Notes: generated by a model from the letters alone, not told the origin. A DNA stretch of 64,000 nucleotides from Mesorhizobium sp. M00.F.Ca.ET.216.01.1.1 (GCF_004010325.2 NZ_SADR02000005.1:129949-193948); one strand, 5' to 3'; positions 16,101 to 26,821 are shown, numbered from the stretch's first letter. Numbers and translations: made by a program.

Positions 16101-18010
16101 GCGACATCCAGACCTCGCCCTTCACCGTCGTCGGCGTCGGCGACATGTCGGGCGACGTGTTCGGTAACGGCATGCTGTTGTCGGAGCAGACCCGGCTGAT
16201 CGCCGCCTTCGACCATCGCGACATCTTCATCGATCCCGATCCCGACATGGCGGCCTCGATGGCCGAACGCCGACGCATGTTCGATTTGCCGCGTTCGAGC
16301 TGGCAGGACTACGACAAGACGAAGCTGTCCGAAGGTGGCATCATTGTCTCGCGCGGCCAGAAGTCGATCACGCTGCACGCAGCTGCCGCCGCGGCCATCG
16401 GCCTAAGCAAGACGACCGCCACGCCGGTCGAGATCGTGAACGCCATCCTCAAGGCGCCGGTTGATCTCCTGTGGTTCGGCGGCATCGGCACGTATCTCAG
16501 GGCATCGACCGAAACCAACCAGGAGGTCGGCGACCGTGCCAACGATGCCATCCGCGTCACCGCGCTCGAGGTGCGCGCCAAGGTCATCGGCGAGGGCGCC
16601 AATCTTGGCGCGACGCAGCGGGCCCGCATCGAGTTCGGATTGCATGGCGGCCGCTGCAATTCCGACGCCATCGACAATTCGGGCGGCGTCAACTGCTCCG
16701 ACGTCGAGGTCAATATCAAGATCGCGCTGGCCTCCGCCATGCGCAAGGGATCGCTGACCCGCCCGGCGCGCAACAAATTGCTGGCGGAGATGACCGACGA
16801 GGTGAGCGCCCTGGTGCTGGCCAACAATTACCAGCAGACGCTGGCGCTTTCCATCGCCCGCAAGCGCGGCCTCGCCGACATAGCCCACCAGAGCCGCTTC
16901 ATGACGGCGCTGGAGGCGCGCGGCCTGCTCGACCGCGCCGTCGAGACGCTGCCGTCGCCGGCAGCCCTTGCCGAACGCGAGGCGCGCGGCGAGCCGTTGA
17001 CCAGGGCCGAGCTTGGCGTGCTGCTTGCCTATGCCAAGATCGTGCTGTTTTCCGACATCGTCGCCAGCGACGTGCCCGATGATCCGCATTTCGACCACGA
17101 CCTGATGGGCTATTTCCCGGCTCGCATGGCGAAGAAATACGCGGCCGAAATCCATGGCCATCGGCTGCGCCGCGAAATCATCGCCCGTGTCGTCGCCAAT
17201 GACCTGGTCAATCGCGGCGGGCCGTCCTTCGTCAACAGGCTGCAGGAATCAAGCGGCCGCAGCGCCGCCGACGTGGTTCGCACCTTCGCCGTGGTGCGGG
17301 ACGGTTTTGCGCTGCCGGCGCTCTATCGCGAGATCGACGCGCTCGACAATCAGATCGACGGACAGGTGCAACTCGACCTCTATCAGGCGGTCGGACGGCT
17401 GATCTATACGACCAGTGGATGGTATCTGAAGAACGATACCGGCGCAGCACCCCTTGGCCAGCGGATCGCCGAGTTGCAGGAGGCGCGCAAGGCGCTGGAT
17501 CCGAAGCTCGTTTCGCTGTTGCCGGCCTTCTCGCGCGAGCGGATCGAAGAGCGGCGGCACGGCCTGTTCAAGGACGGTGCGCCCGAAAGCCTGGCAGAAC
17601 AGCTGGCGCTGACAGATGTCGCTGGAGTCATCCCCGATATCGCGCTGACCGCTCGCACCGCGAATGCCGACATCGTCGCCGCCGCGAAGGCGTTTTTCGC
17701 GGTCAGCGATGCCTTCCGCATTCCGCGCGTCGAGGACGCGGCGCGCTCGATCTCACCCTCGGATTACTACGACCAACTGGCTCTTTCCCGTGCCAGCGAC
17801 ACGATCGGCGCGGCCAGGCGCGGCATCGCGGAGGCGGCGCTTACCGGCCATGCCAAGGCGGCGGACCCGGTCGCAGCGTGGCTGGAGGCCGGCGGCGAGC
17901 GGGTGGCGCGCATCCGCGAGCGGCTGCAGGCTTTGACCGAGGGTGGCGAGATTACGGTGTCGCGGCTATCGGTGGCGTCGGGGCTGATGAGCGACCTGAC
18001 GGTGCGATGA
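13196..18010 (+). CDS. gdh: Large NAD-specific glutamate dehydrogenase
   Basis: A 1604-residue protein, the length of the ~180 kDa class of NAD-dependent glutamate dehydrogenase (EC 1.4.1.2), which oxidatively deaminates glutamate to 2-oxoglutarate and ammonium. A Lys/Gly-rich leader (residues 1-35) is followed by long N-terminal regulatory ACT-like regions. The catalytic part begins near residue 780, with RGGLRWSDRAQDYRTEVLG and VPVGAKGGFYPKK at about residues 810-860, then VGDMSGDVFGNGML (NAD-binding turn) and WFGGIGTYLRAS near residue 1093. The helical C-terminal domain completes the usual length. No frameshift seen. It probably serves catabolic use of glutamate and related amino acids. 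Monocistronic. Confidence 0.96.
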   Translation: MASLKTASQPKKTSPVKGGPIKGGVAKGGERPGRLADYLLARTPAEDVAAYDVADLERAADLAGRAVARHKKGDCVVAIDVDSGVVRQGRPMTVITVVNDNMPFLFDSILGEVTESAGEPLLVTHPVIVVRHGKGGVEEILGDGGFAKGDESHDRLSVIHVHIGRISADQAEALAGRLKKLLGQVRAAVTDWKPMLARLDHAISEFRYSPVPLDKANVTEAIAFLEWLRDDNFTFLGMREFNYTGGEKSGMLERAEKPGLGILSDPDVLVLRRGTEAVSTTPEIRAFLHGPEPLIVTKANAKSSVHRRIYLDYIGVKTYTAKGVLAGELRIVGLFTSTAYTRSVMKIPYLRSKAETIIAKSGFNPGDHSGKALINVLESYPRDELFQVPVPILRKHAEAILGLIERPRVRALVRADQFDRFVSILVFVPRDRYDSVVREKIGTYLKTVFQGRLSAYYPAFPEGGLARVHFIIGRSGGKTPKVEQAAIEAAIRDIVRTWDDVLRETAAETGTDATLTAIASRFSESYRDSFPPAVALADARRIAGINAANPIAIDYYRHGDQQPHQAALKIYHHGSPVALSRRVPVLENIGFRVISERTFEVGDDASGMVFIHDMELENSYGQPIDLSDGGALFEDAFLSVWRGDTDNDSYNGLAQTAGLWSGEIAVLRAYGHYLQQVGIAQSQDFIAAALNRYPEIARGLYGLFVARLGPTAETEGVVAAKHLKAKTRDALEEVPNIDDDTIIRRYLNLIEASLRTNHFIADKKEKGQSLAIKLDSQAVVGLPAPRPWREIFVYGSEVEGVHLRFGPVARGGLRWSDRAQDYRTEVLGLVKAQQVKNAVIVPVGAKGGFYPKKLPMSAGRDAIFQAGTSAYTNYVSSLLSITDNIGVDEVIPPAGVVRRDPDDPYFVVAADKGTATFSDIANAISEKHGFWLDDAFASGGSAGYDHKKMGITAKGAWEAVKRHFREMNRDIQTSPFTVVGVGDMSGDVFGNGMLLSEQTRLIAAFDHRDIFIDPDPDMAASMAERRRMFDLPRSSWQDYDKTKLSEGGIIVSRGQKSITLHAAAAAAIGLSKTTATPVEIVNAILKAPVDLLWFGGIGTYLRASTETNQEVGDRANDAIRVTALEVRAKVIGEGANLGATQRARIEFGLHGGRCNSDAIDNSGGVNCSDVEVNIKIALASAMRKGSLTRPARNKLLAEMTDEVSALVLANNYQQTLALSIARKRGLADIAHQSRFMTALEARGLLDRAVETLPSPAALAEREARGEPLTRAELGVLLAYAKIVLFSDIVASDVPDDPHFDHDLMGYFPARMAKKYAAEIHGHRLRREIIARVVANDLVNRGGPSFVNRLQESSGRSAADVVRTFAVVRDGFALPALYREIDALDNQIDGQVQLDLYQAVGRLIYTTSGWYLKNDTGAAPLGQRIAELQEARKALDPKLVSLLPAFSRERIEERRHGLFKDGAPESLAEQLALTDVAGVIPDIALTARTANADIVAAAKAFFAVSDAFRIPRVEDAARSISPSDYYDQLALSRASDTIGAARRGIAEAALTGHAKAADPVAAWLEAGGERVARIRERLQALTEGGEITVSRLSVASGLMSDLTVR

Positions 18011-18090
18011 CTGCTGGCCGCATCCTGCAAGATTGCCGGCAAGAACTGCGCTATAGAGCAAAGCGGCGCCCTGCTTCGGGGTTCCGCCAG

Positions 18091-18155
18091 GCATGATCCC
18101 GAACCGCAGGTCCGCGGCAGCGAAAAGCGGGAGCCGGTTTCGGGCAAGATCAACA
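18091..18155. repeat. Diverged family A repeat
   Basis: Begins GCATGATCCCGAACCGC and continues GCGAAAAGCGGGAGCCGGTT to GGGCAAGATCAACAAAAAT. The right palindrome arm is decayed. It lies between gdh and the next MFS gene. Confidence 0.55.
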
Positions 18156-18172
18156 AAAATGACGGAGGGGAC

Positions 18173-19549
18173 ATGACGGAGATGGCAGTGCAGCGGGCCT
18201 CGGGGCGCGGCATCTGGGGGTGGATGTTATTCGACTGGGCGGCGCAGCCGTTCTTTACGGTCGTCACCACCTTCATCTTCGGACCCTATTTCGTCTCGCG
18301 CATGGCAAGCAACCCGGAGACGGGCCAGGCCGCCTGGGGCTACGGCATCGCTGCGGCGGGGCTGGTCATCGCCGTTCTGTCGCCGATCCTCGGCTCGATT
18401 GCCGACCAGACCGGGCCGCGCAAGCCGTGGATCGCTTTCTTCGCCGCAATCAAGATCACCTGCCTCAGCCTACTGTGGTTCGCTGCGCCGGGTTCGAACC
18501 TTTTCCTGGTGGTGCTGTTCTTCTCGCTGGCCTCGGTGGCGGCGGAATTCTCGACCGTGTTCAACGATTCGATGATGCCGCGCCTGGTGCCGAAGAGCGA
18601 GATTGGCCGGATTTCGAATATCGCCTGGGGCCTTGGTTATCTTGGCGGCATGATCGCGCTGATCTTCGTCGTCGCCGTCATGGCCAGTTCGCCGGAGACC
18701 GGCAAGACGATCCTCGGCCTCGACCCGATCCTCGGGCTCGACCCGAAACTCGGCGAGGACGCGCGGGCCACCGGTCCGCTGTCGGCGGCGTGGTATTTCC
18801 TGTTCATCCTGCCGATGTTCTTGTTCACACCCGACGCCATCAAAGGCATTCCGATCAGACCTGCGGTGCGCGAGGGGCTGTCGGAACTGAAATCGACGCT
18901 GACCGAAGTGCGCAAGCGCAGTGGCATCTTCCGCTTCCTTGTCGCCCGCATGATCTATCAGGACGGCGTCAATGCGCTGCTGTCGCTGGGCGGCACGTTT
19001 GCGGCGGCAATGTTCGGCTGGTCGATCACTGAGATCGGCCTGTTCGGCATCATCCTCAACGTCGTCGCCATCTTCGGCTGCTGGATCGCGGCCCGCGTCG
19101 ATACCAGTCTGGGCTCCAAGATGGTGGTGCTGATCGCCCTGGTGATGCTGTCGGCCGCCACCGTCGGCGTCGTCTCGACCGGGCCGGGCTACACGCTTTT
19201 CGGCGCGCTGCCGTTTTCCGCCGCCGATTCTGGCGGCCTGTTCGGCACGGCGGCGGAAAAGGCCTACATCTTTTACGGCCTGCTCATCGGGCTTGCCTTC
19301 GGGCCGGTGCAGGCGTCTTCGCGCTCCTACATGGCGCGCAGCGTCACCGCAGCGGAATCGGGCCGCTATTTCGGCATCTACGCGCTGGCCGGACGGGCAA
19401 CCAGCTTCCTGGCGCCATTCCTGTTCGCAACGATCACCGCTGTCAGCGGATCGGCGCGGCTTGGCATGTCGGTGATCATCCTGTTCCTTGGCGTCGGCAT
19501 CGCGATCCTGGTCCGCACGCCCTATCCGGCGGACCGGCCGGCCGAGTAG
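18173..19549 (+). CDS. MFS protein of the Atg22/UMF1 type
   Basis: A 458-residue polytopic protein with 11-12 hydrophobic segments. The N-terminal block [20 protein letters not shown] and the loop [13 protein letters not shown] (about residues 75-87) are characteristic of the Atg22-like (UMF1) branch of the major facilitator superfamily, whose eukaryotic member exports amino acids from the vacuole. In bacteria the substrate is unknown. A ribosome site GGAGGGG lies 3-9 bases before the ATG. Its end faces purH across a hairpin. Confidence 0.88.
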   Translation: MTEMAVQRASGRGIWGWMLFDWAAQPFFTVVTTFIFGPYFVSRMASNPETGQAAWGYGIAAAGLVIAVLSPILGSIADQTGPRKPWIAFFAAIKITCLSLLWFAAPGSNLFLVVLFFSLASVAAEFSTVFNDSMMPRLVPKSEIGRISNIAWGLGYLGGMIALIFVVAVMASSPETGKTILGLDPILGLDPKLGEDARATGPLSAAWYFLFILPMFLFTPDAIKGIPIRPAVREGLSELKSTLTEVRKRSGIFRFLVARMIYQDGVNALLSLGGTFAAAMFGWSITEIGLFGIILNVVAIFGCWIAARVDTSLGSKMVVLIALVMLSAATVGVVSTGPGYTLFGALPFSAADSGGLFGTAAEKAYIFYGLLIGLAFGPVQASSRSYMARSVTAAESGRYFGIYALAGRATSFLAPFLFATITAVSGSARLGMSVIILFLGVGIAILVRTPYPADRPAE

Positions 19550-19582
19550 GCCCTTCCTCCCACAAGGGGAGAAGGAAAGGGC
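19550..19582. terminator. Bidirectional hairpin between convergent genes
   Basis: GCCCTTCCTCCC and GGGGAGAAGGAAAGGGC can pair around CACAA. It occupies the whole gap between the MFS stop and the purH stop. It has no long T-run, so it is a weak terminator or a short form of the 6546 repeat. Confidence 0.5.
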
Positions 19583-21190
19583 TCAATGCCTGAAATGTCG
19601 TACGCCGGTAAACACCATGGCGATGCCATGCTCGTCGGCGGCGGCGATGACATCGTCGTCGCGCATCGAGCCACCCGGCTGGATGACAGCGGTGGCGCCG
19701 GCTTCGATAGCCGACAACAGCCCGTCGGCGAATGGAAAGAAGGCGTCGGAGGCGACGACCGAGCCTTTGGTCAGCGGCTCCGCGGCCTCGGCCGCGTCGA
19801 GCGCCTTGCGGGCGGCGATGCGCGAGGAATCGACGCGGCTCATCTGGCCGGCGCCGATGCCGACCGTCGCGCCGTCCTTTGCATAGACGATGGCGTTGGA
19901 CTTGACGTGCTTGGCGATGCGGAAAGCAAATCTCAGATCGGCTATCTCGGCCGGCGTCGGGGCGCGTTTGGTCACCACTTTGAGGTCGAGGTCATCGACA
20001 ACCGCGTTGTCGCGGCCCTGGACGAGTAGTCCGCCGGCGACGGACTTCACGGTGGTGCCGGCGGCGCGCGGATCGGGCAAGCCGCCGGTGACCAGCAAGC
20101 GCAGATTTTTCTTGGCAGCAACGATGTGGATGGCCTCCTCGGAGGCGTCCGGCGCGATGATGACCTCGGTGAAGGTTTTCACGATCTCCTCGGCGGCCTC
20201 GGCATCGAGGATGCGGTTCATGGCAACGATGCCGCCAAAAGCCGAAACCGGATCGCAGGCCAGCGCCTTGGCGTAGGCTGCCTTTAGTGACACATCCTCG
20301 GCGACGCCGCACGGGTTGGCGTGCTTGATGATGGCGACGGCGGCGGAGCGGGCCGGATCGAACTCGCCGACCAGCTCGAAGGCGGCGTCGGTGTCGTTGA
20401 TGTTGTTGTAGGACAGCTGCTTGCCCTGAAGCTGGCGCGCGGTGGCGACACCCGGCCGCTTGTCGCCATCGACGTAGAAGCCGGCGCCCTGGTGCGGGTT
20501 CTCGCCGTAGCGCATCACCGTTGCCAGCCTGCCACCGAAAGCGCGCCATGTCGGATGCTCGATCTCCAGCGCCTCGGCGAACCAGCCGGAGATCGCCGCG
20601 TCGTAGGTAGCGGTGCGGGCAAAGGCCTTGGCCGCCAGCTTCTTGCGGAAGTCCAGCGACAGTGAGCCGATATTCATCTCCAGCGCGTTGAGCACCGGGG
20701 CATAGTCGTCGGGATCGGTGACGATGGCGACGTAGGCGTGGTTCTTGGCTGCGGCGCGGATCATAGCCGGACCGCCTATGTCGATGTTCTCGACGATCGA
20801 GGCATACTCGGCGCCGGAACGGCGGACCTCCTCGAAGGGATAGAGATTGGAGACCACGAGATCGATCGGCTCTATGCCGTGATCGCGCATCGCGGCGGCG
20901 TGCTCGGGATCGTCGCGCACGCCGAGCAGCGCTCCATGCACCGACGGGTGCAAGGTCTTGACGCGACCATCCATGATTTCGGGAAAGCCTGTCAGCTCGG
21001 ACACATCGCGCACCGCCATGCCGGCCGCGGCGATCGCCTTTGCGGTGCCGCCGGTGGAGACCAACTCGACGCCGGCCGCTGCCAGCGCCCTGGCGAAATC
21101 GATCAGGCCGGTCTTGTCGAAAACCGAAAGCAGAGCGCGACGGACGGGAACGAGGTCGGGCGCAGGAATGTTCTTGGCGGCGACGGCCAT
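19583..21190 (-). CDS. purH: Bifunctional AICAR formyltransferase/IMP cyclohydrolase
   Basis: A 535-residue enzyme for the last two steps of purine synthesis, formylating AICAR (EC 2.1.2.3) and closing the ring to IMP (EC 3.5.4.10). The start at 21190 ([20 protein letters not shown]) fits relatives; the frame continues to 21253 without support. The N-terminal MGS-like cyclohydrolase domain shows [23 protein letters not shown] and [16 protein letters not shown]. The C-terminal transformylase shows [27 protein letters not shown] and the late [10 protein letters not shown]. It is last in the htpX-rsmB-heparinase-purH series, 91 bases after the previous gene. Confidence 0.97.
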   Translation of the reverse strand: MAVAAKNIPAPDLVPVRRALLSVFDKTGLIDFARALAAAGVELVSTGGTAKAIAAAGMAVRDVSELTGFPEIMDGRVKTLHPSVHGALLGVRDDPEHAAAMRDHGIEPIDLVVSNLYPFEEVRRSGAEYASIVENIDIGGPAMIRAAAKNHAYVAIVTDPDDYAPVLNALEMNIGSLSLDFRKKLAAKAFARTATYDAAISGWFAEALEIEHPTWRAFGGRLATVMRYGENPHQGAGFYVDGDKRPGVATARQLQGKQLSYNNINDTDAAFELVGEFDPARSAAVAIIKHANPCGVAEDVSLKAAYAKALACDPVSAFGGIVAMNRILDAEAAEEIVKTFTEVIIAPDASEEAIHIVAAKKNLRLLVTGGLPDPRAAGTTVKSVAGGLLVQGRDNAVVDDLDLKVVTKRAPTPAEIADLRFAFRIAKHVKSNAIVYAKDGATVGIGAGQMSRVDSSRIAARKALDAAEAAEPLTKGSVVASDAFFPFADGLLSAIEAGATAVIQPGGSMRDDDVIAAADEHGIAMVFTGVRHFRH

Positions 21191-21281
21191 GGGCTGGCGG
21201 CCTTTCACTAGTGGGAGATGTCCGCGCCGTAGCACATGACGCCTGGAAATCAAGCCGGAAGCGCCGTCCCGGCAGACACGG

Positions 21282-23027
21282 TCAGTTGTTTTCCCGCTGG
21301 CCGGCGATGACCGTCCGCGTCAGTTGCCAGTGAACCTCGACGATCTCCGATGCCTTGAAGGCAAGCATGATCTGCCGGCTGCGGCGCGGGCCACCAAGGC
21401 CGGCGAAATAGATCGATTCCTCCACTTCCGGCACAATTTCACCGCAGGTGAACACCCAGGTGTCGGCCTGGTCGGCGGTCAGCACCAGGCGGTCGTGCTC
21501 GTCCTGGAGCAGGTTTATGTCGGGATGGATGTGGAAGCGGACTGCGACGAGATCACGTCCGTTGTTGCGGATCGCCGCCCCGCCGGGCCGCAGGAAACGG
21601 TCCCTGCCGGCGAGCACGTTGCCGTTCGTCGACAATGTCAGCTCACGCTCATGCAGGAAGCCGAAGCGCACGACATAACCGTCGTGGCGGGCGAGAAAAC
21701 CCTGGCTGCCCTTTTGGTCGGTGCGTTTGCAAGGCACATGCTGCGGGCCGCCGATCAGCGGCGAGCCGAGCAGGTCGTTGACGCGCAGCGAATGGCTGAA
21801 CCGCGCCGACGAGGTGTCATTGATGGTGGCGGTCGAGTGCGCTGCCGTGGCGCGGGCCAGCGGCCGGAATTCCGCGGCGCCATAGGTGTCTATGCCGGCA
21901 TTGACGACATAGTGCTGGCTGCCGGAGGACAGTTCGAAGGCCAGGCAGCCGGCATGGGCGGCATTGGAAACGTCGACGGGCGGCGGCAGGCCGGTATCGG
22001 CGATCACCGTCACGCCACCCATGGACAGGCGCTCATAGCCCGAATGCGGCGCATGCAGCAACGGCGCGCCGGCCGTGTCGTCATGGCGCAGGATGGTGGC
22101 GATGCGGTCGTGAATGGTCGCGCCCATGCCGTTGAAGCGGGCAAGGCTGCCATCCTGGTGGCGAAAGAAGCGCAGCGCCGGCAGCATGCGGTCGATGGCG
22201 CCCATCAGGGCCGCAGGCGGTGTTTCGGCCTGATTGGCGTAGGTCTGGCGCAGTGGCAGTAGGTCGGCGAGAAGCTCGAGGACGGCCATCGGATTGCGGG
22301 AAATGTGGCCGCCGTCGGGAAGGATCTGGCCGTCGAGCTCCTCGGCGAGGTTGCGGGTGGCGCCACGCAGCGCCGATGCCGGAGCCGGCAACGACAGGGC
22401 GGCAAAGGCAAGCGCGATGCGGGCACGCAGCCTGTCCTTGCCGTCCGGCATCTCGCGCGCCATCGACCTGAGATAGCGGATCTGCATGGCCAGCGATTTG
22501 AGGAAGGCCCGGTAGAAGGGAAATTCGGCGCCCTGCAGCACGACGGAGGAATGCTGCAGCCAGGCAATGACGCGCTTGGCCGTCGTGCCGGGCTCCCAGG
22601 CGATGCCGGAAATATTGCTGCCATGCATGGCGATCCAGTCGGAGACCAGGGCACGGGCATTGGCGGCGGCAAGCTCGGTACCGGCGGCGCGCATGTGGCG
22701 CAGCCAGCGAAAGCCGTGTAGCGACTTTTGCCAGCCGCGATTGGGCACGTCGATCTGGAACGGCGACTTGCCACCGGTCTCGACCAGATGCCCGGACAGC
22801 GGATAGCGGCCATAATAGATCTCGAGCGCGATCTGTGGGTCGGCGAGCCGCAGGTCCGGCGGCGCAATCAAAACACGTTCAGGCGTGCGGCCGGAATAGC
22901 GCCAGCGATAGACGGGACCAGCACGCAGGCGCCGGCGCGTCTTGCGCCAGAACTCCTTCGCGACAAGCGTCCATAGACGCGCCGTGTTGCCGGCAACGAA
23001 TGCCAAAAACCCTCCAGATCGTCTCAT
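21282..23027 (-). CDS. Heparinase II/III-family protein
   Basis: A 581-residue protein. The N-terminal alpha/alpha-barrel-like part contains [11 protein letters not shown] and LQHSSVVLQ. The C-terminal heparinase II/III beta domain starts near residue 330 ([20 protein letters not shown]), with [21 protein letters not shown] and [18 protein letters not shown], the conserved block of the family. A charged N-terminus ([14 protein letters not shown]) and no clear signal peptide leave its location uncertain. It lies between purH and rsmB, an order I recall from other Rhizobiales, so it is a conserved resident. The substrate, perhaps a uronic-acid glycan, is not known. Confidence 0.9.
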   Translation of the reverse strand: MRRSGGFLAFVAGNTARLWTLVAKEFWRKTRRRLRAGPVYRWRYSGRTPERVLIAPPDLRLADPQIALEIYYGRYPLSGHLVETGGKSPFQIDVPNRGWQKSLHGFRWLRHMRAAGTELAAANARALVSDWIAMHGSNISGIAWEPGTTAKRVIAWLQHSSVVLQGAEFPFYRAFLKSLAMQIRYLRSMAREMPDGKDRLRARIALAFAALSLPAPASALRGATRNLAEELDGQILPDGGHISRNPMAVLELLADLLPLRQTYANQAETPPAALMGAIDRMLPALRFFRHQDGSLARFNGMGATIHDRIATILRHDDTAGAPLLHAPHSGYERLSMGGVTVIADTGLPPPVDVSNAAHAGCLAFELSSGSQHYVVNAGIDTYGAAEFRPLARATAAHSTATINDTSSARFSHSLRVNDLLGSPLIGGPQHVPCKRTDQKGSQGFLARHDGYVVRFGFLHERELTLSTNGNVLAGRDRFLRPGGAAIRNNGRDLVAVRFHIHPDINLLQDEHDRLVLTADQADTWVFTCGEIVPEVEESIYFAGLGGPRRSRQIMLAFKASEIVEVHWQLTRTVIAGQRENN

Positions 23028-23153
23028 ACCCCGGAGACAAGATTATATGATTCAAGAACTTATGCGAAGGCGAATTCCGTGGACGTGAAAGAGTTCACGC
23101 TGTTGCCGGATGTCCTCCCTAAAACAGTCGACAAATTTTAGAGGCTGGAGTCT

Positions 23154-24536
23154 TTAGCCGGCTTTGCGCATGCGGGCGGCAAAGAAGCCGTCGAGGCCGG
23201 AAATCCCAGGTGAATCGAGCGCCATATCGGCGGGCGTGGTGCGCAGCGTGCCTTGCGGCGCCAGAAATGGATCGATGCCGGCAATTTCGCCGATCCGGAT
23301 CGGATCGTCGACGACATCCGCCGTCCCCGCGAGGAAGGAGCGATAGAGCTCCTCGCCCTCGAGCGGGTCGAGCGAACAGTTGGAAAAGACGATCCTCCCA
23401 CCTGGCTTGACCAAAGTGGCGGCGCGGGCGAGCAGCCTTACCTGCAGGTCGGCGAGCTTTTCGATATCGGCCGGCGTCTTGGTCCAAGGCACGTCGGGAT
23501 GGCGCCGCACCGTGCCGGTCGAAGAGCAGGGCGCGTCAAGGAGAACGGCGTCGAATAGGTGCTCCGGTTGGTACTTGAGCAGGTCGGCCTGGACGATCTC
23601 TGCCGACAGGCCAAGCCGATCGAGATTCTGCTCCAGCCGCGCCAGCCGGTTCTTCGAGCTATCGACGGCGGTGACATGAGCGCCGGCGAGGATGAGCTGG
23701 GCGGTCTTGCCGCCGGGAGCGGCGCAGAGATCGGCGACGCCAAGCCCTTTGACATCGCCGAACAGCCGGGCCGGCAGGCTGGCCGCCGCATCCTGCACCC
23801 ACCAGGCGCCGTCTACGAAGCCGGGCAGTTCGGGGACGGAAGCACTGAGCTTTTCCACTCGCACCGTGCCGGTCGGCAGCACAATGCCGCCGAGCTTTTC
23901 CGCCCACAGCGCGGGGTCGGATTTGACGGTGAAATCGACCGGCGCCTCGTGGCGGTGGGCCGCGAGAATCTGCCTGGCCTTGTCAGTGCCGTAGGTTGCC
24001 TTCAGCCGGTCGGAAAACCATTTTGGCGCCTCGTCGGTGGCGGCAAGCGCTGCGGCCAGCTCGGCCTGCTTGGAACGCACCAGCGTGCGCAGCAGGCCGT
24101 TGACGAGGCCTGAAAAGCGCACGGTCCGTGGATCGGACTTGGCATGGGTCACGGCAAGGTCGACGGCAGCGCTGTCCGGAATGTCTAGGAACAGGATCTG
24201 CGCCGCCGCCACATGCAATATATGCGACAGCGCGGTCGCGTTGGGCGGCAGCGGCTTTTCCAGGCGGCGGGCCAAGAGCCCTGATATGGTCATGCGGTAG
24301 CGCAGCGCGGTGACAAGTATGGCGCGCACCAGCGCGCGGTCGCGCAGGTCTAGCGCCTTGTATTGCGGATGGCCGTTCTCATGGTCGGTCAGCCCGTCGA
24401 GCGGGGTCCTGGCATCGATGACGGCGGCAAGCAGACGGGCGGCCGCCTTGCGCGCGGCGAGGCCGGCAACGGGCTTGCCGCCTGCATTGTCTTCACGATC
24501 GCCTGAAATTCCGTGCCGGCGCTTGGCTTCGTTCAC
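23154..24536 (-). CDS. rsmB: 16S rRNA (cytosine-C5) methyltransferase RsmB-like
   Basis: 460 residues from the GTG at 24536, which overlaps the htpX stop as GTGA, a typical coupled start; an ATG at 24635 would lie inside htpX. The N-terminal NusB-like domain ([14 protein letters not shown]) is followed by the SAM methyltransferase: [16 protein letters not shown] (binding loop), [28 protein letters not shown] with the motif IV Pro-Cys, and the motif VI cysteine in [15 protein letters not shown]. Both cysteines of the catalytic pair are present, although motif VI reads NCS instead of the usual TCS. It probably methylates C967 of 16S rRNA. Confidence 0.93.
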   Translation of the reverse strand: MNEAKRRHGISGDREDNAGGKPVAGLAARKAAARLLAAVIDARTPLDGLTDHENGHPQYKALDLRDRALVRAILVTALRYRMTISGLLARRLEKPLPPNATALSHILHVAAAQILFLDIPDSAAVDLAVTHAKSDPRTVRFSGLVNGLLRTLVRSKQAELAAALAATDEAPKWFSDRLKATYGTDKARQILAAHRHEAPVDFTVKSDPALWAEKLGGIVLPTGTVRVEKLSASVPELPGFVDGAWWVQDAAASLPARLFGDVKGLGVADLCAAPGGKTAQLILAGAHVTAVDSSKNRLARLEQNLDRLGLSAEIVQADLLKYQPEHLFDAVLLDAPCSSTGTVRRHPDVPWTKTPADIEKLADLQVRLLARAATLVKPGGRIVFSNCSLDPLEGEELYRSFLAGTADVVDDPIRIGEIAGIDPFLAPQGTLRTTPADMALDSPGISGLDGFFAARMRKAG

Positions 24537-25537
24537 GACCACGGACCTTTGGGTCCGGTCGGATTGCGCCCCCAGGGATTGGATTTCGGCCTGGCCGGTT
24601 CGGCCGGCGGCTCGGGCTGCGCGGCCCTGTCCCACGGGCCCGACGGCTGCCGTTCGTCTTCCTGCTGAGGCGCCACGGCTGCTTCGGGCGCTCCGCCCAT
24701 GTTCCGCGCCATCGCCTGCAAGGCGGCGATGCGGTTGTCGGTGCTCGGGTGGGTGGAAAACAGGCCGTCCATGCGCTCGCCGGAAAGAGGATTGATGATG
24801 AAGAGGTGGGCAGTGGCCGGATTGCGTTCGGCATCCGGGTTGCGGATGCGTTCGGCGTCACCGGCGATCTTGTCAAGGGCCGATGCGAGCCAGAGCGGGT
24901 GTCCACAGATTTCGGCACCGCGCCGGTCGGCCTCGTATTCGCGGGTGCGGCTGACCGCCATCTGCACGATCATGGCGGCAAAAGGCGCCACGATCATCGC
25001 CACCAGCACGCCGACAAAGCCGAAGGGGTTGTTGTCGCGGTTGCCGCCGAAGAAGAAGGCGAAATTGCCGAGCATCGAGATTGCACCGGCAAGCGTGGCG
25101 ACGATCGTCATGGTCAGCGTGTCGCGGTGCTGCACATGGGCGAGTTCGTGCGCCATCACCGCGGCGACCTCCTCATGCGAGAGCCGCTGCAGCAGGCCGG
25201 TGGTGGCGGCGACCGCCGCATTCTGCGGGTTGCGGCCGGTGGCGAAGGCATTCGGCTGCGGGTTGTCGATCAGGTAGGTTCTTGGCATCGGCAGGCCGGC
25301 CCGGTTGGCGAGACCCTGCACGATGGCAAAATATTCGGGCGCGTTCTTTTCGTCGACCTCGACGGCGCGGTTCATCGCCAGCACCATCTTGTCGGCGTTC
25401 CAGTAGCTGAAAAGGTTGGTGCCGGCGGCGATCAGCAGCGCGATCACCATGCCGCCCGATCCGCCGATCATATAGCCGACGCCCATGAACAGTGCCGTCA
25501 TCGCGGCCAAAAGCATGGCAGTGCGAAGTGTGTTCAT
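24533..25537 (-). CDS. htpX: Membrane zinc metalloprotease HtpX
   Basis: 334 residues, starting at 25537 because GGAG lies 7 bases before it; an in-frame ATG at 25549 is the alternative. Two N-terminal hydrophobic helices ([19 protein letters not shown] and the next) precede the catalytic HELAHVQH (HExxH) near residue 135, two more membrane segments and the third zinc ligand glutamate in [16 protein letters not shown]. The C-terminal tail is Pro-rich and hydrophilic. It degrades misfolded membrane proteins alongside FtsH and faces the cytoplasm. The stop overlaps the rsmB start. Confidence 0.95.
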   Translation of the reverse strand: MNTLRTAMLLAAMTALFMGVGYMIGGSGGMVIALLIAAGTNLFSYWNADKMVLAMNRAVEVDEKNAPEYFAIVQGLANRAGLPMPRTYLIDNPQPNAFATGRNPQNAAVAATTGLLQRLSHEEVAAVMAHELAHVQHRDTLTMTIVATLAGAISMLGNFAFFFGGNRDNNPFGFVGVLVAMIVAPFAAMIVQMAVSRTREYEADRRGAEICGHPLWLASALDKIAGDAERIRNPDAERNPATAHLFIINPLSGERMDGLFSTHPSTDNRIAALQAMARNMGGAPEAAVAPQQEDERQPSGPWDRAAQPEPPAEPARPKSNPWGRNPTGPKGPWS

Positions 25538-25582
25538 CGTCTGCTCCATTTCAGCCCGACTGGCAAAAAAGGGTCGATCCCC

Positions 25583-25686
25583 TTACAGCGCCGCGCGTGC
25601 TTTGGACGCGCAAAGGACGCCTGTAACACTTTTATTTTGCGCATGATCCTATCCGAAAATCGATTCCGATTTTCGGGGTCATGCGC
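25583..25686 (-). repeat. Composite palindromic repeat (family A plus B)
   Basis: Read on the minus strand it is family A (25686-25639, arms GCGCATGACCCCGAAAATCG and CGATTTTCGGATAGGATCAT then GCGC), the linker AAAATAAAAGTG, then family B (25626-25583, from TTACAGGCGTCCTTTGCGCG to GCGCGGCGCTGTAA). The same order and linker occur at 32410 and 34193. It lies between htpX and the SDHAF4 gene. Confidence 0.85.
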
Positions 25687-25760
25687 TACTCGTCGCTATA
25701 GGATGGGAAATGCCGGCCCACGTTTCAATCGGGCCTGTTTCAATCCGCCCGGAATATCGC

Positions 25761-25979
25761 ATGATCGACGAAACCAGCAAAACCGAAGCCAACCCCGGTC
25801 AGACGCCGCAAAAGACGCTGTCGCCGGCGGCCCGCCGCGCTCTGGCAGAAGCCGAAGCAAGGCGCGAAAAATACCGCGAGAAGGAAGCCGCAATGCCGAA
25901 CGAGATCGGTGGCCGCGGCGGCAAGGAGCCCGGCCGCTACGGGGACTGGGAGGTCAAGGGCCTGGCCAGCGATTTTTAA
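25761..25979 (+). CDS. Succinate dehydrogenase assembly factor 4 homologue (DUF1674)
   Basis: A 72-residue protein starting MIDETSKTEANPG. The C-terminal half is diagnostic: EIGGRGGKEPGRYGDWEVKG ending LASDF is the DUF1674/SDHAF4 signature. The N-terminal half is a charged helix (RRALAEAEARREKYREKEA). In mitochondria SDHAF4 binds flavinylated SdhA and protects it before joining SdhB; a similar role is inferred here. No sdh genes are nearby. It converges with the HAD gene, overlapping its stop by 4 bases. Confidence 0.9.
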   Translation: MIDETSKTEANPGQTPQKTLSPAARRALAEAEARREKYREKEAAMPNEIGGRGGKEPGRYGDWEVKGLASDF

Positions 25980-26650
25980 TCCAGGTAGACCGCCGAACGC
26001 GCGGGCTCGATGGCGATCCAGCCGCGGTCGTCGACGGCGATGCTGATCATTTCGTATCCGGCGATGGCGGCATGCGGCGTCTGCAACGGCTGCTGGTGTG
26101 TGGCGCTGATCACCATGACCGCTGCCTCCGCAGCTTCGGCTGCCGCTATGCCGGCCGGAGCATCCTCAAAGACAAGGCAGTCTCGGGCGTCGACGCCGAG
26201 CCGCTCGGCCGCGAGCCGGAAACAGTCAGGCGCCGGTTTGCCGCGTGAAACGTCCTCTCCGGCGACAAGCACGGCGGGGACCGGGATGCCGGCGGCCTTC
26301 ATGCGCAGCAGGGCGAGCTCGCGCGGCGCCGACGTGGCTATGGCCCAGCGCTCGGGCGGCAGCGAAGCCAGAAACGCTACCGCACCGGCGATCGGATGAA
26401 TGCCGTCGAGATCGGCCGCCTCGGCCTTCAAAAGCCAATCGGCTTCGCGGACAGGATCGAGGCCTGGCAGCGCCAGCCGGCCGATGGTCTCGATCGCCCG
26501 CACGCCGTGGATGGTCGGCAGGAATGCGGCCACGTCGAGACCTTGCCGACGTGCCCAATGTGCCCAGACCCGTTCTGTCGCGGCAATCGAATTGAGCACG
26601 GTGCCATCCATATCGAACAGGAAGGCTGCGAATTCTCTGCCTGCAAACAT
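25976..26650 (-). CDS. HAD-superfamily sugar-phosphatase-like hydrolase
   Basis: A 224-residue haloacid-dehalogenase phosphatase. Motif I is FLFDMDGTVLNS (nucleophile Asp13, acid Asp15), motif II is ATSAPRE, motif III is the lysine of GKPAPDCF, and motif IV is CLVFEDAPAG. The helical cap sits between motifs I and II (HGVRAIETIGRLALPG). The pattern is that of the beta-phosphoglucomutase/DOG-phosphatase group acting on small sugar phosphates or glycerol 3-phosphate; the exact substrate is open. Monocistronic. Confidence 0.9.
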   Translation of the reverse strand: MFAGREFAAFLFDMDGTVLNSIAATERVWAHWARRQGLDVAAFLPTIHGVRAIETIGRLALPGLDPVREADWLLKAEAADLDGIHPIAGAVAFLASLPPERWAIATSAPRELALLRMKAAGIPVPAVLVAGEDVSRGKPAPDCFRLAAERLGVDARDCLVFEDAPAGIAAAEAAEAAVMVISATHQQPLQTPHAAIAGYEMISIAVDDRGWIAIEPARSAVYLD

Positions 26651-26821
26651 CTGATGTCCTGGGTCGTTTCGGGAGGATCACGGCGTGTCGATCGACGGTA
26701 ACGTCGCGGCGTCTCGATTGGAAGGCGCGCGGCGACTTTTCGATGGTTCCAGCGGGAACCATGGTCACCTCCCCGCGTTGAGCAAAACTGTCTTCCATCA
26801 TGACCGAAGGGGGGAACCGTG

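Noticed and set aside
14753..16378. 541-codon minus-strand frame in gdh
   Set aside because: Same codon-shadow effect; no motif, ribosome site or family resemblance.
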